Below, one piece after another: positions 7,632 through 16,952 of a DNA stretch of 64,000 nucleotides. The stretch lies in contig CAAGLA010000020.1 in the NCBI GenBank assembly GCA_900770655.1, forward strand, positions 1-64,000, given 5' to 3'. Positions within the stretch are counted from its first letter, which is position 1. The number at the start of each line of letters is the position of its first letter. The notes beneath the pieces were generated by a model. The model did not search any database, was not told the DNA's origin, and saw only the letters and a program-made list of their open reading frames with translations. The DNA comes from Bacteroidaceae bacterium. GTDB lineage: Bacteria > Bacteroidota > Bacteroidia > Bacteroidales > Bacteroidaceae. The translations under genes and the position numbers were made by a program.

Positions 7632-8633
7632 ATGGAAAATGTGATTGTCTTTGGAAATGGTTTCGATCTTGCTTTTGATTTGCCGACCTCTTATGCTAAA
7701 TTTGTAAACAGTGAATATTGGCCCATTAATGGCACTGTTGCCGATACCGGCTCTCTTATGGGGTTTATTTCTGATTTTACATTACGTAACTGTGATTCTT
7801 TGGGCAAGGTTAAGTGGATTGACCTCGAAACTCTTATACTCGAATATGCTCTTTCTAAGAGGAATCGGGTGAAGTTTGCATCCGATGATGAGGTCTTAAA
7901 GGCCGATAAGGCTTTTTTTGAACTGCTGAAACGGAGGTTCACCGAATATATTGTCTATGAGGTCTATCCTCTTTTGACGTCGAAAATGAAGAGTGATTTG
8001 TTGCTTGTCAATAAGGTTATGAAAGCTGTAATTGCCAATGGCAGTTTTAAAAAGGCATATAGCTTTAACTATACAAATACTGCTGCAATTATTAATTTTG
8101 TTTATGGTTGCAGTTTGAATGTTACTCATCTCCACGGTGTAGTGCGCGATGTCGATGACCCTATAATTTTAGGTATCAGCGACAGTGCCGATGTTCCTTC
8201 GGAGTATAGCTTTTTGATGAAATCTCATCATCCTTCTTTCTGTTCTCACAATTTGAATGACGATTTATATGGTGCCAATGAGATTATTCTCTATGGTCTC
8301 TCGCTTGGTTGTGCCGACTTTGAGTATTTCAAAAGGTTTTTGATGGATATTGTAAATAATTACAGGAGCGGAATGCCGAAGAAACATATTCATATATTTA
8401 CATTCGACGATGTGTCGCGTAGTGGTATAATGAAGAGTATTACCGATATTGCTGGGCTTAGAATGTCCGATGTCTATGCCTGTCTTGACTTTAAGTTTTA
8501 TGTTGCTGACGGCTGGCCTTCCTCAAAGGCCGTGGCCGATAGCTACAATGCTTTTGTTGAGCGTATGACTGCAGCCAAACCGGGTAACTTTATTGTTTAT
8601 ACGGCTAAGGCTCCCAACAAACATTCGTGGTAG
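7632..8633 (+). CDS. abiH: AbiH family abortive-infection protein
   Basis: 333 residues. The N-terminal signature VIVFGNGFDLAFDLPTSYAKF is diagnostic of the AbiH family, named for a lactococcal phage-resistance protein; the later HLHG and LYGLSLGCADFEYFKRF segments are also conserved in the family. The glycine-rich N-terminus suggests nucleotide binding, but the biochemical activity of AbiH is not well established. No signal peptide or membrane helix is present. It is transcribed divergently from the RM operon and is the last gene of the AT-rich defence region; GC content rises sharply in the next gene. Confidence 0.88.
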   Translation: MENVIVFGNGFDLAFDLPTSYAKFVNSEYWPINGTVADTGSLMGFISDFTLRNCDSLGKVKWIDLETLILEYALSKRNRVKFASDDEVLKADKAFFELLKRRFTEYIVYEVYPLLTSKMKSDLLLVNKVMKAVIANGSFKKAYSFNYTNTAAIINFVYGCSLNVTHLHGVVRDVDDPIILGISDSADVPSEYSFLMKSHHPSFCSHNLNDDLYGANEIILYGLSLGCADFEYFKRFLMDIVNNYRSGMPKKHIHIFTFDDVSRSGIMKSITDIAGLRMSDVYACLDFKFYVADGWPSSKAVADSYNAFVERMTAAKPGNFIVYTAKAPNKHSW

Positions 8634-8669
8634 TGTAGGGGGCTTGTTTTTGTACTTTTTAACAGGGGC

Positions 8670-8703
8670 TTTGTCTCCTTTTACGATATAATAATTAACT
8701 TTG
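8670..8703 (+). promoter_or_regulatory. Promoter of the aldo/keto reductase gene
   Basis: TTTG at 8670-8673, a 22-base spacer and TAACTTTG at 8696-8703, 21 bases before the ATG. The spacer is slightly longer than the usual 19-21. Confidence 0.55.
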
Positions 8704-8724
8704 GGCTGTTAAATATTTTCTTTT

Positions 8725-9729
8725 ATGAGAGAACTGGCTTACACTCCCGATGCGTTGCGGTATGGAAACGGAATGAAGTTCCGTCGATGTGGCAAGAGCG
8801 GCATTATGCTGCCGGAAATTTCTTTGGGCTTTTGGCATAACTTTGGCGATGTGGATTCTTTTGAGAATGCCGAGGCTATGGTGCACTTTGCGTTCGACCA
8901 CGGGGTGTGTCATTTCGACCTTGCCAACAATTATGGCCCGTCGGCGGGTTCGGCCGAAAGGACTTTGGGGCTTTTGATGAAGAGGTCTTTACACGCGTTC
9001 CGCGATGAGTTGTTTATCTCTACGAAGGCCGGGTACGATATGTGGCCGGGGCCATACGGAAGTTGGGGTTCCCGCAAGAATCTGATTGCCAGTCTCGACC
9101 AGAGCCTGCGTCGTATGAATCTGGAATATGTCGACCTCTTCTACAGCCATCGTTACGACCCTTGTACGCCGCTTGAGGAGACTTTGCAGGCATTGGTGGA
9201 TGTGGTGCGCTGCGGAAAGGCTCTTTATGTGGGTATTTCGCGCTGGCCTAAGGAGGCTGCTGCAGTGGCCTATGATTACTTGGCTGCTCACGATGTGCCG
9301 TGTCTTGTTTATCAGGGAAGGTATAATCTGCTGGACCGCGAACCTCAGGCTGCCGGTATAATTGACCAAGCGCAGGAGTGCGGAGCGGGTTTTGTCGTTT
9401 TTTCTCCGCTGGCACAGGGGCTTCTTGCCGGCCGCTACATAGCCGGTATTCCCGGTGACTCGCGCATTGCGCACGGAGGTCACCTGAAGAGGGAGGCTCT
9501 TACCGTAGAGAGTATGCGGCAGATAAAGGCTCTCGACCTAGTGGCAAAGCGTCGTGGGCAGTCGCTTGCTGAAATGTCGCTTGCGTGGATTCTGAACGAT
9601 GCTAGGGTCACTAGTGTTATCGTTGGCTCCAGTTCTGTTGCTCAGCTGCAGAAGAACCTAATGGCAATGCAGAGCCCGGCTTTTACTGCCGAAGAACTTC
9701 AAGAGATTGAGGCTGTTCTGGGTAGGTGA
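8725..9729 (+). CDS. Aldo/keto reductase, L-glyceraldehyde-3-phosphate reductase type
   Basis: 334 residues folding as an NADPH-dependent TIM-barrel aldo/keto reductase. The catalytic tetrad is visible: Asp65 and Tyr70 in CHFDLANNYGP, Lys101 in STKAGYDMWPGPYG and His142 in YSHRYDP. The GYDMWPGPYG loop after the Lys and overall similarity place it with the YghZ/Gpr group, which reduces L-glyceraldehyde 3-phosphate and methylglyoxal-like aldehydes (family knowledge). It appears monocistronic, with its own promoter, and converges with the gene at 9734. Confidence 0.88.
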   Translation: MRELAYTPDALRYGNGMKFRRCGKSGIMLPEISLGFWHNFGDVDSFENAEAMVHFAFDHGVCHFDLANNYGPSAGSAERTLGLLMKRSLHAFRDELFISTKAGYDMWPGPYGSWGSRKNLIASLDQSLRRMNLEYVDLFYSHRYDPCTPLEETLQALVDVVRCGKALYVGISRWPKEAAAVAYDYLAAHDVPCLVYQGRYNLLDREPQAAGIIDQAQECGAGFVVFSPLAQGLLAGRYIAGIPGDSRIAHGGHLKREALTVESMRQIKALDLVAKRRGQSLAEMSLAWILNDARVTSVIVGSSSVAQLQKNLMAMQSPAFTAEELQEIEAVLGR

Positions 9730-9733
9730 TTCT

Positions 9734-9940
9734 TTATCGGTTGTTCTCTCTCAGTTCCAGTGTTATTTCAATATAGGGGCGTGTGCCGTTGATGTAGTCG
9801 GCGTATAGGGTTTCGGCGTCACGCCCTTTGAGGATGCGGCATTTGCCGCAAGCCTCGCAGTCGTTGAGGCATTTCCACGCCTCATTTACGTATTCCCGTC
9901 GTTCTTCTTGTGTGGATTTTGCTATGTCGGGGGCTGTCAT
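9734..9940 (-). CDS. Small cysteine-motif protein, conserved in Bacteroidales
   Basis: 68 residues from the ATG at 9940. The centre has a tight Cys cluster (CLNDCEACGKC, four Cys in 11 residues) followed by KGRDAETLYADYINGTR and an acidic end. I believe similar short proteins are common in Bacteroidales genomes, but I cannot name a family. The spacing suggests a zinc or Fe-S site. Its ATG overlaps the sialidase TGA (ATGA), so the two are probably translationally coupled, although no secretion signal links it to the extracellular sialidase. Confidence 0.65.
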   Translation of the reverse strand: MTAPDIAKSTQEERREYVNEAWKCLNDCEACGKCRILKGRDAETLYADYINGTRPYIEITLELRENNR

Positions 9941-11940
9941 TGTTGTTGTTCTTCTTCTGTGGCTATATACTCTGTTACATCTACCGGCAGGTACACCATT
10001 GAGTAGCCTCCGGGTTCTTCTTCGTAGTATATGCCTATCTCTCCGCTTGGGAGTATGCACATTGACGAGTATGCCGAACCTCTTGTGGAAACGGGGATTT
10101 TCTTCCAACCGTTTGCAAGTTGGGTGGGGGTGTATGTGGCGGGGTCGTTGCTAAGATGGCGATAGAATATTGACACTCCGCTACGGTTGTTTCCTGTGGG
10201 TACCGACTGGAACAGTGTGTTGCCTATGCGCAGTGGTTCGCCGTTGGTGTCGTTGCTGCCGAACTTAAGGTCGCCTACTTGGTCGGTGGCTACTGCTCCG
10301 TCCCAGTATCCTTCGGCTCTTTCGAAATTCGTGTAGTGGAATACATTGAAGTAGCGGCCGTATCCTTTACGGCTGCTCAGCAGTACGCTGCCGTCGGGCA
10401 GCTCTTCGCATTTGGGCTCGTTGCCGTATGGTGCCGGACTGTCGTTAAAGTCGTTGCCCAGCTCGCCCAGCAGTTGCCACGTCTCGCCAAAGTCGTCGGA
10501 GTAGAGGGCGTAGTTGTGGTGTCTGTGGCTACCGCTTTCAACTGCCCACACGGCACAGTATATGCGGTAGTAGTCGCCTTTCTTTATCATACTGCTCTGT
10601 GCTATGCGGCCGGCTCCTATAAACATTGAGCCTACGTGGGCTCTGCCTGTGCTGTCTTTGAAGAGCGGGTATATTTCGTATGTCACCTCTTGGGGCTTGC
10701 CGGCTTCCCACTCGCCTGTCTCTTCGTTGTATTTTATGCGGAGGCGGGCAATGCGGTTGGGGTTTTCGGGGTTCTCGCTTGTGCCGGCTCCGTAGTTGCC
10801 GTTCCAGCAGACGCGGTTTCCGCAAACGCTCATAACGAGTATTTCGTTGTGTTCGCGGTCGGCTACAACGGCGGGGTCGCCGAACCCTGTGAGCCAATCC
10901 TCTGTTGCGGCGTTGCCTGCTCCGTCGGCTATCTTCACCGGCTCGCTCCAACTGTGGCCGTCCCACTCATTTCCGCTCTTTGTGCTGTGGCGCATTACAA
11001 GGTCTACTTCGCCGAATCCTATGTCGCTGCCGCACGGGCGGTAGTCGTTTATTGCAAATAAATAGCCGTTGGCTGTTGTTACTATTGCGGGTATGCGGTA
11101 GGGTATGCCTTCTTCGGTGGGGGAGTAGAAGAGGTATTGGTATTTGTTCTCCTTGTCTACATTTATGTTTACAGTTACCTTTGCTCCGTTCTTGGGGAGT
11201 GGCTCGCCGGCTGTAATGGGGCTCTCGACATTCATATCCCAACCGTGGTATGTTGTTCCTGCCTCAACGCTGAATGTTGCTCCGGCGGGAAGGTAACAGG
11301 TGGTTTGTTGCGGGAGTGTCTCTTTGCTGAGCGTGGTGCTGCTCTTTACTCCGTCTATGGTTATCTCTATCTCTCCTATGCGTGTGTTGGTGTCGAATCC
11401 CCCTTCGGTGTTGGCGTTGTATTCTATTGTGAGCGCTCTTCCGGTGTCTATTATACGGAACTGCCAGTGGCTGCCAGTGTCGTTGCTGCTGTAGAGCCTG
11501 ATGTCGCGCCCGGCACCTCCGAACATATTGAAGCTTTGTCCGGGATTCTCTTTGGGTGTTATGGTGTAGCTGCCGTCACTCTGTGGTGTGAGCGAGAGGG
11601 TAGTGGCTTCGTCTGCCGGTGCCATTGTTGCAACGGCCTCCTGCTCTGTGCCGCTAATCTTCAGTGCCTTGTGCTTGCCGGCTTGGTGGTTGAAAAGCTT
11701 GAAAGATGCAGATTCGCCCACCATATACCAAATTTCGGCAGTGCTGTATTGTGCTTCTCCGCTGCCAACGGTAATGCCGTCGCTGTTGAGCTTTATGGCG
11801 TATCCTTTGTCGCGGTTGTTTGTTATCTGTACCGGTATTCCGTTTGAGAACTTCTGTGAGAACAGGAACTCTTGTGCTAAGGCTCCCGATACTCCTGCTG
11901 CCACAAGCAGCAATATAAAAAGATGACGTAGGTTTTTCAT
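9937..11940 (-). CDS. Secreted exo-alpha-sialidase (GH33)
   Basis: 667 residues from the ATG at 11940, which begins a clear signal peptide (MKNLRHLFILLLVAAGVSGALAQ). An N-terminal beta-rich region (about 25-260) resembles carbohydrate-binding or jelly-roll domains of Bacteroides sialidases. The catalytic propeller starts at the GIPYRIPAI motif (the FRIP-type arginine, about 280) and carries an Asp box, SDDFGETW, plus less regular copies. The enzyme removes terminal sialic acid from host glycans such as mucin. It is followed by a small ATGA-overlapping gene; no SusC/SusD pair or sialic acid catabolic genes adjoin. Longer in-frame upstream codons (to 12204) are ignored because they precede the signal peptide. 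Confidence 0.92.
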   Translation of the reverse strand: MKNLRHLFILLLVAAGVSGALAQEFLFSQKFSNGIPVQITNNRDKGYAIKLNSDGITVGSGEAQYSTAEIWYMVGESASFKLFNHQAGKHKALKISGTEQEAVATMAPADEATTLSLTPQSDGSYTITPKENPGQSFNMFGGAGRDIRLYSSNDTGSHWQFRIIDTGRALTIEYNANTEGGFDTNTRIGEIEITIDGVKSSTTLSKETLPQQTTCYLPAGATFSVEAGTTYHGWDMNVESPITAGEPLPKNGAKVTVNINVDKENKYQYLFYSPTEEGIPYRIPAIVTTANGYLFAINDYRPCGSDIGFGEVDLVMRHSTKSGNEWDGHSWSEPVKIADGAGNAATEDWLTGFGDPAVVADREHNEILVMSVCGNRVCWNGNYGAGTSENPENPNRIARLRIKYNEETGEWEAGKPQEVTYEIYPLFKDSTGRAHVGSMFIGAGRIAQSSMIKKGDYYRIYCAVWAVESGSHRHHNYALYSDDFGETWQLLGELGNDFNDSPAPYGNEPKCEELPDGSVLLSSRKGYGRYFNVFHYTNFERAEGYWDGAVATDQVGDLKFGSNDTNGEPLRIGNTLFQSVPTGNNRSGVSIFYRHLSNDPATYTPTQLANGWKKIPVSTRGSAYSSMCILPSGEIGIYYEEEPGGYSMVYLPVDVTEYIATEEEQQQ

Positions 11941-12241
11941 ATTATGCAGTTGTTGTTTCTGTTTACAAATTAAATACTTTTTTTGCACAAAGGCAAGCGC
12001 TGCTGTCCGAATAAAGCCTAACGGGTGGCGGCCGGAATGTTTTTTGTCTGCTAACTCTTGCTTTTCCTTGCTCTTTGTACTATCTTCGCATAATGTTAGA
12101 ATGGGGCATAGCTCTTTTCGGGCCCGTTGCTTGGCAAACGCAAGAAAGCAGCAAAGGTAAAGCCAAAAACGGCAGAAACAGTAATAACCTATTTTTGAGA
12201 ACAACTATTTACTAATTTATAGAATCTCCCTTGAATACATT
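11941..12241. other. Divergent intergenic region, sialidase / rpe
   Basis: 301 bases with no gene. It holds the rpe promoter on the plus strand (12058-12088) and, on the minus strand, a TACCTTTG box at 12159-12152 that may drive the sialidase gene with a leader of about 210 bases. Other minus-strand candidates nearer the gene are poorer matches. Confidence 0.4.
12058..12088 (+). promoter_or_regulatory. Promoter of the rpe-comEC operon
   Basis: TTG at 12058-12060, a 20-base spacer and TATCTTCG at 12081-12088. The TTCG form of the -7 box recurs upstream of several genes in this window. The leader would be about 145 bases. Confidence 0.5.
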
Positions 12242-12892
12242 ATGGCACAGATAGTTTCTCCATCGTTGTTGTCGGCCAACTTCGGCAACCTGCAGAGCGA
12301 TTTGAAAATGATAAACAACAGCAGTGCCGATTGGCTGCATATAGATATTATGGACGGTGTGTTCGTGCCGAACCTCTCTTTTGGCCCGCCGGTGCTGAAA
12401 TATGTTGCCGAATTGTGCGAAAAGCCTCTCGATGTTCATCTTATGGTGGTTAATCCTATGAATTATCTGCCGGCAGTAAAGGAACTCGGTGCCCGAATAA
12501 TGAATATACACTACGAGGCGTGTACTCACCTGCACCGTGCCGTAACCCAAATAAAGGATGCGGGTATGATGGCCGGTGTAACGCTAAATCCTTCTACTCC
12601 GGTGTTCCTTCTAAAGGATATTATTGAGGAGCTCGACCTTGTGCTGCTAATGAGTGTGAACCCGGGATTCGGCGGGCAGAAGTTCATTCAGTATACGGTA
12701 AACAAGGTGCGCGAACTGCGCGAGCTCATAGACTCTACAGGTTCTAAAGCTCTGATAGAGGTAGACGGCGGTGTGAACACAACAACCGGTGCACTGCTCG
12801 CTGCGGCGGGTTCCGATGCTCTGGTGGCCGGCAATGCGGTGTTCAAGGACAGCGACCCCGAAGGGGTTATTGCCCGTTTGCGTGCATTGTAG
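12242..12892 (+). CDS. rpe: Ribulose-phosphate 3-epimerase
   Basis: 216 residues, normal family length. It interconverts D-ribulose 5-phosphate and D-xylulose 5-phosphate in the pentose phosphate pathway. Diagnostic segments are SPSLLSANF at the N-terminus, LHIDIMDGVFVPN and VHLMV (metal and catalytic residues), VNPGFGGQ and the phosphate-binding VDGGV. The comEC frame begins 42 bases after its stop, so the two are probably co-transcribed. Confidence 0.95.
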   Translation: MAQIVSPSLLSANFGNLQSDLKMINNSSADWLHIDIMDGVFVPNLSFGPPVLKYVAELCEKPLDVHLMVVNPMNYLPAVKELGARIMNIHYEACTHLHRAVTQIKDAGMMAGVTLNPSTPVFLLKDIIEELDLVLLMSVNPGFGGQKFIQYTVNKVRELRELIDSTGSKALIEVDGGVNTTTGALLAAAGSDALVAGNAVFKDSDPEGVIARLRAL

Positions 12893-12934
12893 GCGGCTAT
12901 AAACACAAAAAGGACATATTCTATATTTCCTCTA

Positions 12935-15049
12935 TTGCCCAGTGATAATATCTTTAAGCAGAACCCGCTGTTGAGGCTTGTGCTTCCCTTTATGGCGGGA
13001 ATTGTGGTGGGGTGGCAGTGTAACTTGGATGCAATGCATATTGTTGCGCTGTTTGCCTTGTCGGCTGTAGCTATGGCTGTGGGTATGCTGAAGAGTGTTC
13101 CGCGCAATCTCTTTGGTGTGGCTGCAATGGTGGCGATGCTCTCTTTGGGCGCGTTTGCGGAATATTGCCAGAGCAAGGCAAAAGAGCCTGTGTGGAACAG
13201 CGAAAAACAGCTCTACAGGGCGCGGTTACTGGAAGTGCCGCAAAAACGCGGTACAAGCGTGAAGGTGCTTGCCGAAGTCTCTTTGCCCGGCACAGTCCGG
13301 TACTATGATGCCCGTTGCCGTGGGTTGGTATATCTATATTTTCCACGTTCGGTTGAGAGTGACACTCTTGAAATAGGCGATGTGTTGTTGGCCGATATGG
13401 CGGTATCTCCGCCAAAAAATGCAGGGAACCCTGCGGAATTCGATATTGAAAGCTACTATTATATTCAGGGAATCAGTGGTACGGCATTTGTGAACACCGG
13501 TGGCTGGAGTATTGAAGAGGAGGGGCATCTCACTATCTCTATGCAGGCCCTTGCTCTGCGCGACAAGGTGGTGGATCGCTACAGGGAAATGGGCTTGAAA
13601 GACGGTGAACTGTCGCTCCTGTCGGCATTGACGGTGGGTGAAAAGCGCGACTTGCAGCAAGAGATAAAAGAGAACTATTCTGCTGCCGGCGCAAGCCATA
13701 TATTGGCCCTTTCGGGCTTGCATTTGGGTATAATATATGCTTTTCTTGTACTGCTCCTCCCTCTACGTTCGCGAAAACTGCTTTTCGTTGTTTTGCGCGA
13801 GGCGGTGATTGTGTTGCTCTTGTGGGGCTTTGCCTTTGTTGCCGGCTTGTCGCCGTCGGTGGTGCGTGCTGCAATACTCTTTACGTTGATGTCTGCAGGC
13901 AGGTGTCTGAAACAGGACAGCTCGTCGCTGAGTTCGCTCTCTTTTGCGGCTTTTGCAATGCTGCTCTATTCGCCCCATCTGCTGTTCGATATAAGTTTCC
14001 AGCTCTCCTTTGCTGCGGTATTCTCCATTTTAACTCTTGCTCCGCCTCTTGTGCGTCTGTTCCGCCCCGAAGAACACGGAAGGTTCTATGGCGCAGTGGT
14101 GAGAATCTCTGTTATGTCGCTTGTGGCGCAAGTGGGTACGCTTCCTTTTATTTGGTACTATTTCGGGGTGTTCCCGCTTTATTTCTTGCTGACAAACATA
14201 TTTATAATACCTCTGGCTGCTTGCGTGGTAAATGTGGCGTTTTTGGCTCTTGTCTTCTCTTTTGTGCCATTGTTGCAGGGCGGTACAGCTTCTTTGCTGG
14301 GAACTTCAGCGGCAGCTATGAACGGCCTTGTGGAACTCATTGCGGGCTTGCCGGGTGCATCGTTTATGCTGCCACCGGTGGGTGTTGCGGCTGCTTGTGG
14401 CATTGCCGGTCTGTTGATTATGCTATCTGCCGGTCTGTTGCAGAAGAGGTGGTGGCTGGTTGCCATTTCTCTTTCGGGTGTGGTTTTCTTCTCTTTAGCC
14501 GGGGCTGTAAAGGATAGCTGTGAGGTAAAGGGCGACAGACTGGTTATCTACAACAACCGCAAGAATCCTCTGTTGCACGCCATAGAGAGCGATGGTGACA
14601 ATGTGCTTGTCTCTACTGTCCCGCAGCTCGATGCCGAATATGAATACTCTTCTTCGCCATATATAAAACGTGAAGGGCTGCAAAGCCCCGAATGGGCCTG
14701 CTGGAACTATAGTTCGCCACTGGCGAGTGTGGAAGAGGGCCTGCTCTCTTTCGGCGGGCTGAAGATAAGACTCGTAGACAACAGTTACTGGAACGAAAAC
14801 ATATATGCTTGCCCTGCCGATATTGTGGTGCTGTGCCGTGGCTTCTTGGGCAGTGTTAAGGAACTGCTTGAGGTTTACCCCACAGAGTGCATTGTGCTCG
14901 ATGCTTCGCTCTTTAAACATAGCCGCGAGAGAATAATGCGTGAGGCGGCAGCGCTTGGAATAGAGCCTGTAGATATTTCGCGTACAGGAGCGGTGCTGGT
15001 GCTACCATTTGACGATAGTTTTACCCTTGAACCGTTGCGGGGAAAATAA
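12935..15049 (+). CDS. comEC: ComEC/Rec2 family DNA-uptake channel protein
   Basis: 704 residues. The N-terminus (PLLRLVLPFMAGIVVGW) begins the first membrane helices; an OB-like extracytoplasmic region (about 85-210) is followed by the Competence domain with the signature ASHILALSGLHLGIIYAFL (about 250) and a run of hydrophobic helices to about 520. The remaining 180 residues are soluble and lack an obvious metallo-beta-lactamase HxHxDH motif. The only start between the in-frame rpe stop and the first helix is TTG at 12935. In competent species ComEC forms the inner-membrane channel for single-stranded DNA; whether this organism is competent is unknown. Confidence 0.9.
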   Translation: MPSDNIFKQNPLLRLVLPFMAGIVVGWQCNLDAMHIVALFALSAVAMAVGMLKSVPRNLFGVAAMVAMLSLGAFAEYCQSKAKEPVWNSEKQLYRARLLEVPQKRGTSVKVLAEVSLPGTVRYYDARCRGLVYLYFPRSVESDTLEIGDVLLADMAVSPPKNAGNPAEFDIESYYYIQGISGTAFVNTGGWSIEEEGHLTISMQALALRDKVVDRYREMGLKDGELSLLSALTVGEKRDLQQEIKENYSAAGASHILALSGLHLGIIYAFLVLLLPLRSRKLLFVVLREAVIVLLLWGFAFVAGLSPSVVRAAILFTLMSAGRCLKQDSSSLSSLSFAAFAMLLYSPHLLFDISFQLSFAAVFSILTLAPPLVRLFRPEEHGRFYGAVVRISVMSLVAQVGTLPFIWYYFGVFPLYFLLTNIFIIPLAACVVNVAFLALVFSFVPLLQGGTASLLGTSAAAMNGLVELIAGLPGASFMLPPVGVAAACGIAGLLIMLSAGLLQKRWWLVAISLSGVVFFSLAGAVKDSCEVKGDRLVIYNNRKNPLLHAIESDGDNVLVSTVPQLDAEYEYSSSPYIKREGLQSPEWACWNYSSPLASVEEGLLSFGGLKIRLVDNSYWNENIYACPADIVVLCRGFLGSVKELLEVYPTECIVLDASLFKHSRERIMREAAALGIEPVDISRTGAVLVLPFDDSFTLEPLRGK

Positions 15050-15086
15050 TTTCGCTAAAAGAGTGTGGCGCAAACCTTATTTTTGG

Positions 15087-15094
15087 TATCTTCG
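15087..15094 (+). promoter_or_regulatory. -7 box (TATCTTCG) for nrnA
   Basis: TATCTTCG 19 bases before the nrnA ATG; no clear -33 TTTG. Confidence 0.35.
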
Positions 15095-15112
15095 TGACAA
15101 TTTATTCATTTT

Positions 15113-16144
15113 ATGCTTGAGAAGATAATTTTACAGGAGAATATAGATGCTGTTAAGGATATTGTATCTGCCGGCAGCAAGTTTGTTATTGTGGCGCACA
15201 AGAACCCCGACGGTGATGCTGTGGGCTCGTCGCTTGCAATGTTTCACTATCTGCGTTCTATGGGCAAGAACGTGGCGGTTGTTCTTCAGAACCCTTTCCC
15301 TGAATTCCTCTCTTGGATGCCTGCGGCTGGGGATATAATAATTTATGACAACGATTCCCAAGCTTCTGCAACTGCTATAGAGAGTGCCGATGCTATCTTC
15401 TGCCTCGACTTCAACTCGCTCTCCCGCGCAGGCGATGTGGGGCTGTTGCTTGCCGCAGCAAAGGGAAAGAAGGTGCTTGTAGACCACCATCCGGCTCCGG
15501 CACCGGAATTTGACGTGGTTATTTCCCACACTCTTGCCTGCGCAACGTCGGAACTTGTCTTCCGCCTTATAAAAGTTCTCTCAGGTGTAGCTGCCCTTAC
15601 GCTTGAAATGGCACAGTGCATATACACCGGTATGATGACCGACACCGGTGCATTTGCCTACGCATCGGCCCGCCGCGATATATTCCTTATAATAGCCGAC
15701 CTGCTCGGTACAGGAATAGACAAGGATCTTATATACCGCAAGGTGTTCTACAACAGTTCGTTGTCGAGGATGAGGCTCTTTGGCTTTGTGCTGCACGAGA
15801 AATTGAAGGTTTACAACAAGTACAATGCGGCGTTGATAACACTTTCACACAGCGAACTGATGCGTTTCTATGCGCAGAAGGGCGATACCGAAGGGCTTGT
15901 CAACCAGCCTTTGCAGATAAAAGGAGTGCGTTTCTCCTGTTTCCTGCGCGAAGAGCAGCCGGGAAAAGTGAATGTCTCATTGCGCAGTGTCGACGACTTT
16001 CCTTGTAACGCGGTGGCCGAAGAGTTCTTTAATGGCGGTGGTCACCTGAATGCGTCTGGCGGGGAGTTGCACTGTTCTGTTGACGAAGCCGTGGAGGTGT
16101 TCAAAAAGGCAATAAAAAAGTTTAAAAAAGAGCTCGTCGGGTGA
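15113..16144 (+). CDS. nrnA: DHH-family phosphoesterase, NrnA-like (oligoribonuclease / pAp phosphatase)
   Basis: 343 residues, the usual length. The N-terminal DHH domain shows HKNPDGDAVGSSLA (about 30), FCLDFNSL (about 98) and the namesake VDHHPAP (about 123), the Mn-binding residues. The C-terminal DHHA1 domain ends in EEFFNGGGHLNASGG, which binds substrate. The family degrades 2-5-mer RNAs and often dephosphorylates 3'-phosphoadenosine 5'-phosphate in the cytoplasm. It lies 63 bases after comEC, with a possible promoter of its own. Confidence 0.92.
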   Translation: MLEKIILQENIDAVKDIVSAGSKFVIVAHKNPDGDAVGSSLAMFHYLRSMGKNVAVVLQNPFPEFLSWMPAAGDIIIYDNDSQASATAIESADAIFCLDFNSLSRAGDVGLLLAAAKGKKVLVDHHPAPAPEFDVVISHTLACATSELVFRLIKVLSGVAALTLEMAQCIYTGMMTDTGAFAYASARRDIFLIIADLLGTGIDKDLIYRKVFYNSSLSRMRLFGFVLHEKLKVYNKYNAALITLSHSELMRFYAQKGDTEGLVNQPLQIKGVRFSCFLREEQPGKVNVSLRSVDDFPCNAVAEEFFNGGGHLNASGGELHCSVDEAVEVFKKAIKKFKKELVG

Positions 16145-16251
16145 TTTTTATGATTATTTGTGAATAGTCTATATTTTTTTCGGTTTAGTTTTTGTAATTT
16201 TGCGAAAATTAGTAATTTTGAATGTTCGGCACTTTTTGCCGTTTTGTGTAT

Positions 16252-16896
16252 ATGACTATGAATTTAAACAAGTTGAAACATTTTTTGTTCTTGCCTCTTT
16301 TTATAATCTCTTTTGTCGCCTGCGAAGACGATGTCACATACTCCGATATGAAAGAGAAGGAAGTGGATGCTGTAAACCGTTTTGTAAAGGAGAACGGCAT
16401 TAAAATAATATCTTATGAGCAGTTTGTTGCAAACGACTCTACAACCGATGTATCAAAGAACGAGTTTGTTGAGATAGACGATGTATATCTTCAAATAGTG
16501 AACAACCCGAAAGATGCCGCAGACGCACGCAGAATAGAAGATGGCGACATACGTAATCTTCTGGTACGTTATTACGAATACAATATACAGGACGGCGATA
16601 CAATATCGGGCAATCTCTTTGCTGCCGAAGCCGATGAAATGCGTGTTGAAAACAATAGCGGAACCTATTCGGCGACATTTACAAACGGTGTTATGGCGTC
16701 GGTATATGGCAACAATGTGCCTACAGGCTGGCTTGTTCCGCTGAACTTCCTTGTATTTACACGTTCGCAGAAGAATCTTGCAAAAGTGAATATAATTGTT
16801 CCACATTCAAAAGGTACGGTAACTGCGGCAACATACGTATATCCCTGTCTTTACCAAATAACATTCCAGCCCGAAAATAATTTCGATTTTGAATAG
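16252..16896 (+). CDS. DUF4827-type lipoprotein
   Basis: About 214 residues from the ATG at 16252 (ATG 16258 is equally possible). A hydrophobic stretch ends in the lipobox-like FVAC, giving a lipid-anchored protein with an acidic CEDD start. The body (AVNRFVKENGIKIISYEQF, then VYLQIVNNPKDA, then RYYEYNIQDGD) matches the pattern I recall for DUF4827, an FKBP-like fold family of Bacteroidales envelope lipoproteins that often sits beside glmM, as here (56 bases upstream). TAATTTTG at 16195-16202 is a likely -7 box. Function is unknown. Confidence 0.8.
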   Translation: MTMNLNKLKHFLFLPLFIISFVACEDDVTYSDMKEKEVDAVNRFVKENGIKIISYEQFVANDSTTDVSKNEFVEIDDVYLQIVNNPKDAADARRIEDGDIRNLLVRYYEYNIQDGDTISGNLFAAEADEMRVENNSGTYSATFTNGVMASVYGNNVPTGWLVPLNFLVFTRSQKNLAKVNIIVPHSKGTVTAATYVYPCLYQITFQPENNFDFE

Positions 16897-16952
16897 ATAA
16901 AAGGGTAGAGTGTAGCCTAGCTTGGAAAACAACTATTTTAAACAAAACTTAT

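Noticed and set aside
9734..10108. Longer 124-codon reading of the small Cys protein
   Set aside because: The extra N-terminus overlaps the sialidase coding end and is Arg-rich nonsense; the ATG at 9940 gives a conserved-looking protein and an ATGA overlap.
11137..11847. 236-codon plus-strand ORF
   Set aside because: It lies antisense to the sialidase gene and is Cys/Val-rich in the way typical of reverse-strand reading; no start context.
8725..12204. Polysaccharide utilisation locus around the sialidase
   Set aside because: No SusC/SusD-like genes or sugar regulators are present; the sialidase and the GH20 enzyme are isolated, 34 kb apart.
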